Shown piece by piece: positions 1 through 5,037 of a stretch of 6,476 bases of DNA (its first letter is position 1; every line of letters starts with the position of its first letter). Below the pieces are notes generated by a model that saw only the letters and a program-made list of their open reading frames with translations, was not told where the DNA came from and searched no databases. Both the position numbers and the translations under genes were made by a program. This DNA is from Halobacteriales archaeon. Lineage in GTDB: Archaea > Thermoplasmatota > E2 > JACPAO01 > JAHFTW01. The stretch lies in NCBI GenBank assembly GCA_020201445.1, contig JAIVGU010000256.1:1-6476 (forward strand), read 5' to 3'.

Positions 1-686
1 AGCGGGGGCTCCTTCGCCTCCGCCTCGACCTTGTAGATGACGGACTCGAAGTCGGCGAGGTCGACGGCGCCCTCGACGGCCTCGCGGCGGAGCATGTAGG
101 GCGGCTCGATGGCGGTGAACCCCTTCGCGGCGAGGCGCTGTAGCGCGAACATCTCCAGGGCGCGGCCCATGAGGACGAGGTCGCCCTTGAGGTACACGAA
201 GCGGGCCCCGGCGGCGCGGGCGGCGCGCTCCAGGTCCGCGACGTCCAGGCTCTCCAGCAGGTCGACGTGGCTCTTGGCCGCGAAGCCGTGCGTGGGCTTG
301 CCGCCCCAGGCGCGCACCTCCACGTTCTCGGAGTCGTCTTTGCCTACGGGGACGGAGGGGTGCATGAGGTTGGGGATGGTGCGCAGCAGGGCGTCGCGCT
401 GCTTCTCTGCGGCCGGCACCTCCGCCTCAAGCCGCTTCAGTTCCTCGGCGACGGCGGCCATGCGGTCCATGACGGGTTTGGCGTCCTGGCCCACCTTCTT
501 GGCCTCCGCGATGAGCTTGCCAGCTTTATTGCGCTCGGCGCGCAGCTCCTCCATCCGCTTCAGGCCGTCGCGCCACGCCTGGTCCTGGGCGCGCACCTGG
601 TCGACGACCGCGCCGTCGCGGCCGCGCTTCTGGAGGTCGGCCTTGACCACTTCGGGCGTCTCGCGCAGGAGGCGGATGTCAAGCAT
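1..686 (-). CDS. serS: Seryl-tRNA synthetase, N-terminal half (cut by window edge)
   Basis: Class II aminoacyl-tRNA synthetase that charges tRNA-Ser (and tRNA-Sec where present) with serine in the cytoplasm. The first 228 residues are visible and the rest lies beyond the left edge; full proteins of this family are usually near 430-460 residues. It opens with MLDIRLLRETPEVV, the typical SerRS start. Residues about 30-105 form the charged coiled-coil arm that grips the tRNA long variable arm (LRAERNKAGK within it). The linker NLMHPSVPVGKDDSENVEV follows, then the start of the catalytic domain (YLKGDLVLMGRALEMFA and, near 200, GFTAIEPPYMLRREAVEG). These motifs fit the common SerRS type, not the divergent methanogen type. 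The ATG at 686 has no Shine-Dalgarno sequence but a TATA-like element 25 nt upstream, suggesting a leaderless or nearly leaderless message. It follows the membrane-protein gene after a 171-bp spacer that carries a hairpin. Confidence 0.95.
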   Translation of the reverse strand, partial: MLDIRLLRETPEVVKADLQKRGRDGAVVDQVRAQDQAWRDGLKRMEELRAERNKAGKLIAEAKKVGQDAKPVMDRMAAVAEELKRLEAEVPAAEKQRDALLRTIPNLMHPSVPVGKDDSENVEVRAWGGKPTHGFAAKSHVDLLESLDVADLERAARAAGARFVYLKGDLVLMGRALEMFALQRLAAKGFTAIEPPYMLRREAVEGAVDLADFESVIYKVEAEAKEPP

Positions 687-711
687 GGGCAGCCCGCGCA
701 CGCCGGGAGGC

Positions 712-720
712 GGCCTTAAC
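712..720 (-). promoter_or_regulatory. TATA-like core promoter of serS
   Basis: On the minus strand this reads GTTAAGGCC and ends exactly 25 nt before the serS ATG, which puts the AT-rich core at about -33 to -30. That fits an archaeal TATA box for a leaderless or very short-leader transcript. The same 9-mer at the same distance precedes the membrane-protein gene (1537-1545), which raises confidence. The call is from position and composition only. Confidence 0.4.
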
Positions 721-780
721 CTGCTCGGCGCCCCCAGCCGAACCGCGGAATCCGCTGTGCTGCCCCCCTGCTGCGGCGAA

Positions 781-846
781 ACCGCGGAGGCCGCGGAAGG
801 CGCGGAAAAAACCTGCACCCTCCGCGTGTTCCGCGGCCTCCGCGGT
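781..846. repeat. Long GC-rich hairpin, dispersed palindromic repeat type
   Basis: The arms 781-798 and 829-846 are perfect 18-bp inverted repeats (accgcggaggccgcggaa and its complement). Inside them, 801-806 pairs with 821-826, leaving a loop of about 14 nt. Within the arms the motif CCGCGGA(A/G) recurs about every 9 nt. The minus-strand translation (TAEAAEHAEGAGFFRAFRG) resembles repeat-derived spurious peptides seen in many unrelated genomes; that comparison is from memory. The hairpin sits 11 nt past the stop codon of the membrane-protein gene and 95 nt before serS. The T-run on the minus strand lies in the loop, not after the stem, so it is not a standard intrinsic terminator. A possible degenerate fragment (aaccgcggaatccgc) lies at about 751-765. 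Confidence 0.7.
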
Positions 847-857
847 CCGCTCGGGGG

Positions 858-1511
858 CTACTCGGCGGCAGCAGCGGCGTTGCGCTCGTGCCGGGCGTAC
901 ATCCAGAGGATGAGGCCGGCCAGCAGGGGCACGAAGACGAGGAACGCCAGCGTGGCGACGAGGGAGCGCGCGGGGCCGAGGACGAGCGGGAACATGTAGG
1001 CGGCGCTCACGAAGGCGAGGGCCAGCAGCGCGATGCCGACCCCCTCCAGGACGAACAGCATGGTGCGGCGCGCCTCGAGCGCCTGGTTGGGCACCTTGGG
1101 CTTCCTCAGGAACGTGGCGTAGGGGCTGCACACGGTGCAGGTGCCCTCCGCCTGGCGCCACGGGGGCAGGAGGCGGCCGCAGCGGAAGCAGGTGTCCGGG
1201 TGCGACGGCGGCAGGGCGGGGTTGGTGCCGATGAGGGCGCGCGCCGGCTCGGCGTCGGGGTCGGCGGGGCGTTGCCCGGCGGTCCGGGCGGCGGAGGGGG
1301 CGAGGGCGGACCAGGTGATGGCGGCCACCAGGCCCACGCCCAGGACGGTGTAGGCGGTGAGGAAGAGCGGGCCGAGGAGCCGGAACGCCTCGTAGAGGAA
1401 GAAGTTCTTGGCGAAGTAGCCGAGCAGGGCGACCGAGAACCAGAGGACCCCCACCACCAGGGCGACGATGCGGCGGGCGAGGCGGCGGGGCGGCTGCGGC
1501 GGGGCGGCCAT
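858..1511 (-). CDS. Four-helix membrane protein with zinc-ribbon-like loop
   Basis: I do not recognise a named family. The 217-residue product has four hydrophobic segments at about residues 14-34, 45-70, 150-172 and 182-205. A hydrophilic middle region of about 80 residues separates the two helix pairs. That region carries CFRCG at 108-112 and CTVC at 125-128, a CxxC-x13-CxxC pattern typical of a small zinc ribbon. With an even number of helices, the basic start (PPRRLARR) and the end (YARHER) should lie on the same side, probably the cytoplasm with the ribbon there too; this is inference. The ATG at 1511 was chosen because a TATA-like GTTAAGGCC lies 25 nt before it and a helix begins soon after. 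Longer in-frame extensions upstream run through pcc1 on the same strand and are not credible. It starts 29 nt after the pcc1 stop. The last residues are a low-complexity Ala run. Confidence 0.8.
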   Translation of the reverse strand: MAAPPQPPRRLARRIVALVVGVLWFSVALLGYFAKNFFLYEAFRLLGPLFLTAYTVLGVGLVAAITWSALAPSAARTAGQRPADPDAEPARALIGTNPALPPSHPDTCFRCGRLLPPWRQAEGTCTVCSPYATFLRKPKVPNQALEARRTMLFVLEGVGIALLALAFVSAAYMFPLVLGPARSLVATLAFLVFVPLLAGLILWMYARHERNAAAAAE

Positions 1512-1536
1512 GGACGCGCCCTTGAGGCCGCTGCGG

Positions 1537-1545
1537 GGCCTTAAC
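1537..1545 (-). promoter_or_regulatory. TATA-like core promoter overlapping the pcc1 stop
   Basis: The minus strand reads GTTAAGGCC and ends 25 nt before the ATG of the membrane-protein gene. It is identical in sequence and distance to the element before serS. The TAA stop codon of pcc1 (1543-1541) lies inside it. This suggests the membrane gene can be transcribed on its own as well as by read-through from pcc1. Evidence is positional only. Confidence 0.4.
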
Positions 1546-1777
1546 GGCTCTCCTTCGATGCGGAGGGGGCGGGCCGGGCGGCGCGCAGGCACTCCAGGAC
1601 GTCGTCGAGGGTGCGCAGGGCCCCCATCGCGGTCGCGCCGCGCAGCGTGACGACCACCTGCGTCCCCTCGGCGCGGCAGGGCGCCAGGCCCGCGTCGTCG
1701 GCCGCGAGCGCGGCGGCCAGCACCTTCGCCTCGGCCGCGGAGCCGGCGTCGATGCGCAGCTCGCCGCGGACGCTCAT
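1541..1777 (-). CDS. pcc1: KEOPS complex subunit Pcc1
   Basis: Small alpha-beta subunit of the KEOPS complex (Kae1, Bud32, Cgi121, Pcc1), which transfers the threonylcarbamoyl group to A37 of ANN-decoding tRNAs. Pcc1 is the dimerisation platform that binds Kae1. The product has 78 residues, the usual size. The pattern fits the family: a first strand (VRGELRIDAG), a helix with AAEAKVLAAALAAD, a middle strand (GTQVVVTLRG), then ALRTLDDVLECLRAA as the final helix, with the family's typical R-x-x-x-D-D/N positions. The ATG at 1777 is supported by GGAG 8 nt upstream. It is the first gene of the leftward group and is divergent from the lipoprotein gene. Identification rests on pattern and length, since Pcc1 proteins are short and diverge strongly. 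Confidence 0.85.
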   Translation of the reverse strand: MSVRGELRIDAGSAAEAKVLAAALAADDAGLAPCRAEGTQVVVTLRGATAMGALRTLDDVLECLRAARPAPSASKESR

Positions 1778-1785
1778 GATGGCAT

Positions 1786-1789
1786 CTCC
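1786..1789 (-). promoter_or_regulatory. Ribosome binding site of pcc1
   Basis: GGAG on the minus strand ends 8 nt before the pcc1 ATG and supports that start. It is the clearest Shine-Dalgarno sequence among the leftward genes. Confidence 0.5.
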
Positions 1790-1815
1790 ACGGATGGGCG
1801 AACCCAGATTCCACA

Positions 1816-1824
1816 GATACTTTT
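1816..1824 (-). promoter_or_regulatory. Candidate TATA box for pcc1
   Basis: The minus strand reads AAAAGTATC at -47 to -39 from the pcc1 ATG, the most AT-rich stretch nearby. Transcription starting about 25 nt downstream would give a leader of roughly 12-20 nt, just enough to include the GGAG ribosome binding site. It overlaps the left arm of the inverted repeat at 1821-1868. Weak support. Confidence 0.3.
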
Positions 1825-1868
1825 CCGGTGCGACGCCAGCCGCCCGGAGCGGCCGGTGAACCGGAAAA
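1821..1868. repeat. 9-bp inverted repeat in the divergent spacer
   Basis: TTTTCCGGT at 1821-1829 and ACCGGAAAA at 1860-1868 are perfect complements separated by 30 nt. They lie between the divergent pcc1 and lipoprotein genes, and the left arm overlaps the candidate pcc1 TATA element. This could be a dimeric regulator site or a hairpin; the sequence alone does not decide. Confidence 0.5.
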
Positions 1869-1888
1869 CGGCGCCGGAGCGACCGATG
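1844..1888. repeat. 15-bp direct repeat, copies 30 bp apart
   Basis: CCGGAGCGRCCGRTG occurs at 1844-1858 and again at 1874-1888, with 13 of 15 positions identical. The starts are 30 bp apart, close to three helical turns, so bound proteins would face the same side of the DNA. It lies about 75-119 bp upstream of the lipoprotein ATG and above its candidate TATA box. A tandem operator is one reading; chance similarity in GC-rich DNA is another. Confidence 0.45.
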
Positions 1889-1931
1889 GCCTGCGGCCTG
1901 CGCAGCATGTGCCGCCGTCCCATCCAGAAGT

Positions 1932-1939
1932 CTTATACT
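1932..1939 (+). promoter_or_regulatory. TATA box, likely leaderless promoter of the lipoprotein gene
   Basis: CTTATACT, the most AT-rich point of the spacer, lies at -31 to -24 from the ATG at 1963. That is the distance expected when transcription begins at or within a few bases of the start codon. No Shine-Dalgarno sequence is seen before the ATG, consistent with a leaderless message. Confidence 0.5.
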
Positions 1940-1962
1940 GCGTCCCCCGGCATCGAGCGGCC

Positions 1963-3111
1963 ATGCGCTCCCCTGGCGCCCTGCTTGCGGCGCTGCTGCC
2001 GCTGGCCGCCCTCCTGGCGGGCTGCTCGTCGGCCCCCTCCGATGGCTTCACGGTGACGGCCCCGGACGCGCCCGGCGGCGCCTACGCGTTCGCGGCGGGC
2101 GTGAAGGCGGACAACTACACCTGGGACCTCGGCGACCACCTCACCACCGCCTACGGCAAGGAGGTCACCCACACCTACGACTTCAGGGACGGGACGGTCA
2201 CGGTGACGCTCAAGGCGACCACGGCGGGCCAGTCGCGCGAGTTCAGCCAGACGGTCACGCTCGGCAGCGGCGCCAACCAGAAGGCCACCTTCCTCATGGA
2301 GGCGCAGACCGACTGGGCCGTGCTGGGCGAGACGGTGGCCTTCAGCGCCGCCCGCAGCTTCGACCCCGAGCACGACCCGCTGCGCTTCTCCTGGTCCTGC
2401 CTCAAGACCGCGGAGGCGGAGCGCAAGCCCGCCCACACCCACCCCGTCTTCGGGCAGCCGTTCGCCAGCCCGCCCGCCGGCTCCGTGACCACGGGCAAGG
2501 CCAACCATACGCTGCCCGCCCCCGACCACGTCTTCACCGGCGACCTGTGCGACGCTCTCGGCGTGGGCACCCAGCCCAGCACCGGCATGGCGACCATCGC
2601 GGGCCAGTTCAGCAAGACCGGCGTCTACTCGCTCTACCTCCTCGCCGCCGACGGCGCGCACCCCACCACCTCGGGCGAGTTCAAGTTCTACGTCACCAAG
2701 CCCGGCGAGCGCCCCGCGCCCACCGTGTCCAAGCAGGTCGCCCCGCTGCTGCAGGCGGGCACCGGCGGGCTGCAGCAGGTGTGCAGCCACCCCTCCAACC
2801 CGAACCCGACGACCTGCGACCAGTTCAGCGACACCTTCGACCTCCCCCTCGGCGCCACCGAGCTGCTGGTCAACTTCACCTACACGGCGGACACCCCGGA
2901 CGCGGTGACGTCGGCGCAGTGGGAGGTCAAGCGCGGCGACAGCATCGTCGCCTCCGGCACCGCGAAGGACGAGCACCAGGCCGTCCGCGACGCCAACAAG
3001 CTCGGCGCCGGCACCTACACCGCCCTCGTGACGCTGAAGTCCGGCGCCAACGTCCAGGTGACGCTCGACCTCTTCGCGCGCCTCGACATGGACCCGGCCA
3101 AGGTTTACTGA
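1963..3111 (+). CDS. Exported lipoprotein with PKD-like beta-sandwich domains
   Basis: The function of this 382-residue protein is unknown. It starts with a short basic end, a hydrophobic stretch and a lipobox LLAGC, so Cys21 is the likely lipid-anchored residue and the rest would be outside the cell. Residues about 28-100 look like a PKD domain (YTWDLGD near 52-58, HTYDF near 70-74, then VTVTLK). A second PKD-like unit spans about 110-245 (FSAARSFDPEHDPLRFSW at 127-144, ending GVYSLYLLAADG), with an insert rich in His, Pro and Gly. A third beta-sandwich covers about 287-382. Cysteine pairs 146/196 and 274/285 could form disulfides. The ATG at 1963 is preferred because it opens the signal peptide and sits 23 nt after a TATA box; the frame is open upstream but not protein-like. 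It precedes the copper oxidase gene by 60 nt, so a shared extracellular role is possible but unproven. Confidence 0.85.
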   Translation: MRSPGALLAALLPLAALLAGCSSAPSDGFTVTAPDAPGGAYAFAAGVKADNYTWDLGDHLTTAYGKEVTHTYDFRDGTVTVTLKATTAGQSREFSQTVTLGSGANQKATFLMEAQTDWAVLGETVAFSAARSFDPEHDPLRFSWSCLKTAEAERKPAHTHPVFGQPFASPPAGSVTTGKANHTLPAPDHVFTGDLCDALGVGTQPSTGMATIAGQFSKTGVYSLYLLAADGAHPTTSGEFKFYVTKPGERPAPTVSKQVAPLLQAGTGGLQQVCSHPSNPNPTTCDQFSDTFDLPLGATELLVNFTYTADTPDAVTSAQWEVKRGDSIVASGTAKDEHQAVRDANKLGAGTYTALVTLKSGANVQVTLDLFARLDMDPAKVY

Positions 3112-3125
3112 ACGCCGCCACAACC

Positions 3126-3140
3126 CTTTTTCCCTTCCTC
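3126..3140 (+). terminator. Pyrimidine/T tract after the lipoprotein gene
   Basis: A run of five T (3127-3131) inside a pyrimidine-only tract follows the lipoprotein stop by 15 nt. Archaeal RNA polymerase often stops at T-rich tracts without a hairpin, so this may terminate or reduce transcription before the oxidase gene. Five T in one tract is weak evidence. Confidence 0.3.
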
Positions 3141-3171
3141 CCTTGGAACCTGAGCAGACGCTAGGTCCCGC

Positions 3172-5037
3172 ATGACGTCCCGCCCCCTCGCCATCCTCGC
3201 CCTCGCCGTGCTGGCCGCCACCGCCCTCGCCGGCTGCTCCAGCGGGACCTTCGACCCCGCCGCCGAGGTCACGCCGACCGGGAAGACCATCCACCTGGCG
3301 ATGAAGGTCGTGGACCTGTTCGACCAGGAGGTCTACCCCGGCCTGAAGGCGAACCTGTGGGCGTTCTGCGTCACGCCGTTCGACGAGGGGGACTCCGACT
3401 CCGCCGCCGCCATCTCCTACTACACGCCGCTGGAGACCGACGCGCCCCACCTTGACGCCAAGGACCGCGCCACCTGCAGCGTCCCCGCCCCGACCATCAC
3501 GGTGGAGCAGGGCGACCGCGTCATCGTCGAGTTCAGCCACACCCACTTCCACCCCCACACCATCCACTGGCACGGCCAGTACGTCCCCGCCGAGATGGAT
3601 GGCGTCCCCGGCATCTCGCAGCAGGCGGTGGGCGGCGCCGGCGGCGTCCCCTCCATCACCTACGACTTCATCGCCAAGCGCGCCGGGACGCTGTGGTACC
3701 ACTGCCACGTCGACACCCACCTGCACGTCATGCAGGGGCTCTACGGCATGTTCATCGTCAAGCCGCAGAGCAAGAAGTACGAGCCCAAGGCGGACAGCGA
3801 GGCCGTCATGGTCCTCAGCACGATGGCGCGCAACGTCGTCGAGGCCATCCCGGGCGTCAACCCGCACGCCCACCCCGCTGGCTGCTTCACCTCCGGCAAG
3901 CCCGACTGCCAGAACCCGCCCATCGACTCCGGCGACGCGGACGTGTTCCTCATCAACGGCCACAGCTACCCGCTGACGGAGCACCAGGAGCAATCCATCT
4001 ACCACGTGGACACAGGGACGACGTTGCGGCTACGGATGCTCAACGCCGGCGAGACCGTGGAGGAGGTCCACCTGCACGGCCACGACATGCAGGTGGTCGC
4101 CATCGACGGCAACCCGCTCCCCCCGTCGGCGCGCTCCTACGTCGACACCGTCTCCATCGGGCCGGCGCAGCGCTTCGACGTCCTCATCGAGGGCAACAAC
4201 CCCGGCCTGTGGGCGTTCCACACCCACGTCAACGCCCACGAGGCCAACGACCGGCAGGTGCCCGGCGGCATGCACACCATGCTCATCGACGGCCCCATGC
4301 CCGCCGACCTGCACCCCTTCCCGGTGGAGCTGCCCGGCGGCCAGCCCTACCAGGCCCGCGTCTACATCCCCGGCGACTTCAGCAACAGCACGGCCATCCA
4401 GATTGGCGCCAACGTGGCCCTCCCCAGCCCCGCGCCCTCGCCGACGCCGGTGTCCGCGAGCTGGACCTTCCCCGTCGAGCTGGCCTGCGCGGTCAACACC
4501 ATCGAGGTGGACGCGCGGCTCACCGGCGGCAACGCGGCGACCGACCAGATGGCGCACCTCGACGTGAGCGTCCTGGCGCCCGACGGCCAGCCGGCGGCCG
4601 GCTTCGAGCCCAACCACTTCACGCTCGGCCCCGCCGCCCCCGGCGAGTCGGCCGTGACGCAGGGCCACGCCTCGGTCAACTTCACCAACGCCAAGGACCT
4701 GCAGCAGGGCGCCTACAAGGTGACGGTGTCCGGTCAGGGCGCCGCCTCCACGCCGGCTCCTTCCCTTGCGCGCGCGTCGCTTCGCTCCGCGCTTGCTCGG
4801 GGCCTTCGGCGCGACCGCCCAGGCCGCCCTTGCAACGACATCCATGCATGGCGCTGGCCTGCAACCTCGCGCACTTGGTTTATCTCGAAGTCGAGCGCGG
4901 CCTTGAGGTGGACTTCACGGAGGGCGCGCGCAGCACATAGGCTTAAAACAGCCTCCCCGTCGCAGAGCCGTCGAAACGGGGGCACCCACCAGGGGACCCC
5001 AGGGAGCTTGAGCCCGTGTACCGAATCATCCAGATGA
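3172..5037 (+). CDS. Lipoprotein multicopper oxidase, two cupredoxin domains; 3' end doubtful
   Basis: Multicopper oxidases oxidise a substrate at a type 1 copper and reduce O2 to water at a trinuclear cluster; the substrate here is unknown. A signal peptide with lipobox LAGC (Cys22) points to a membrane-anchored extracellular enzyme. Domain 1 has HPHTIHWHG (127-135) and WYHCHVDTH (175-183), giving type 1 ligands H129, C178 and H183. Domain 2 has HLHG (300-303) and HTH (350-352). E297 and T351 replace the type 1 His and Cys, so only domain 1 holds a type 1 site. All eight cluster histidines are present (132, 134, 177, 179, 300, 302, 350, 352). Q188 is at the axial position. A Pro-rich linker (about 416-428) leads to a beta-sandwich at 428-526. 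After Ser526 (4749) the sequence becomes Arg/Ser/Ala-rich and the frame overlaps rpo7 by 22 nt, so the natural protein probably differs there. A weak AGGT precedes the ATG. Confidence 0.85.
   Translation: MTSRPLAILALAVLAATALAGCSSGTFDPAAEVTPTGKTIHLAMKVVDLFDQEVYPGLKANLWAFCVTPFDEGDSDSAAAISYYTPLETDAPHLDAKDRATCSVPAPTITVEQGDRVIVEFSHTHFHPHTIHWHGQYVPAEMDGVPGISQQAVGGAGGVPSITYDFIAKRAGTLWYHCHVDTHLHVMQGLYGMFIVKPQSKKYEPKADSEAVMVLSTMARNVVEAIPGVNPHAHPAGCFTSGKPDCQNPPIDSGDADVFLINGHSYPLTEHQEQSIYHVDTGTTLRLRMLNAGETVEEVHLHGHDMQVVAIDGNPLPPSARSYVDTVSIGPAQRFDVLIEGNNPGLWAFHTHVNAHEANDRQVPGGMHTMLIDGPMPADLHPFPVELPGGQPYQARVYIPGDFSNSTAIQIGANVALPSPAPSPTPVSASWTFPVELACAVNTIEVDARLTGGNAATDQMAHLDVSVLAPDGQPAAGFEPNHFTLGPAAPGESAVTQGHASVNFTNAKDLQQGAYKVTVSGQGAASTPAPSLARASLRSALARGLRRDRPGRPCNDIHAWRWPATSRTWFISKSSAALRWTSRRARAAHRLKTASPSQSRRNGGTHQGTPGSLSPCTESSR
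4750..4940 (+). other. Possible insertion or frameshifted tail of the oxidase gene
   Basis: The oxidase frame loses its protein-like character at about 4749. The next 120 bp are not convincingly coding in any plus-strand frame. They contain a CG-alternating run (4768-4776), a near-repetitive stretch (tcgcttcgctccgcgcttgctcgg) and the perfect 10-bp palindrome CCATGCATGG at 4842-4851. From about 4869, the frame that ends at TAG 4938-4940 reads AHLVYLEVERGLEVDFTEGA, which could be a final beta strand. A 9-bp inverted pair TGCGCGCGC/GCGCGCGCA (4767-4775, 4924-4932) is too simple in sequence to count as terminal repeats. Options are a small repeat insertion, a frameshift in the cell, or an assembly error. 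Confidence 0.4.
4942..4948 (+). promoter_or_regulatory. Candidate TATA box of the rpo7 operon
   Basis: CTTAAAA is the only clear A/T-rich run in the 75 bp between TAG 4940 and the rpo7 GTG. Transcription starting about 25 nt downstream would leave a leader of roughly 45 nt that includes the GGAG at 5003-5006. It lies inside the open oxidase frame, which is one more reason to doubt that the oxidase truly extends to 5037. Confidence 0.45.
5003..5006 (+). promoter_or_regulatory. Ribosome binding site deciding the rpo7 GTG start
   Basis: GGAG lies 9 nt before GTG 5016 and selects it as the start. The next in-frame ATG (5034) would remove MYRIIQ, which is conserved at the N-terminus of Rpo7. Confidence 0.55.

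Noticed and set aside
781..846. Hairpin as an intrinsic terminator or a CRISPR-like repeat
   Set aside because: The T-run lies in the loop on the relevant strand, not after the stem, and there are no regularly spaced repeats with spacers, so neither call is supported.
109..999. Plus-strand open frame of 296 codons over the left region
   Set aside because: It runs antisense to serS and the membrane-protein gene, crosses the hairpin repeat, and is Ser/Arg/Ala-rich with no recognisable motif.
1828..1962. Upstream extension of the lipoprotein frame to ATG 1828
   Set aside because: The extension would bury the signal peptide and lipobox inside the protein and cover the TATA box and repeats.
1512..2051. 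N-terminal extension of the membrane-protein frame up to 2051 on the minus strand
   Set aside because: It would overlap pcc1 in another frame and the divergent promoter region, and the extra sequence is Arg/Gly/Ala-rich. The ATG at 1511 with its TATA-like element fits better.
1933..4005. Very long open frame on the minus strand (690 codons)
   Set aside because: It is the antisense shadow of the lipoprotein and oxidase genes. Its translation is Val/Gly/Arg/Asp-rich low complexity with no domain, as expected from high-GC coding DNA read backwards.
4745..4868. CCTC direct repeats flanking the odd 3' segment of the oxidase gene, as a target duplication
   Set aside because: A 4-bp match is expected by chance, and removing the 120-bp unit would not join the two frames that look coding.
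3693..4940. Second long plus-strand frame inside the oxidase gene
   Set aside because: Up to about 4749 it is an Arg/Pro/Ala-rich shadow of the oxidase. Only its last 25 codons are of interest, and they are covered in the 3'-end finding.
4955..4981. Hairpin CCCCGT/ACGGGG in the rpo7 leader as a riboswitch or attenuator
   Set aside because: The 6-bp arms with a 15-nt loop are too weak to separate from chance in GC-rich DNA, and no known riboswitch core is visible.
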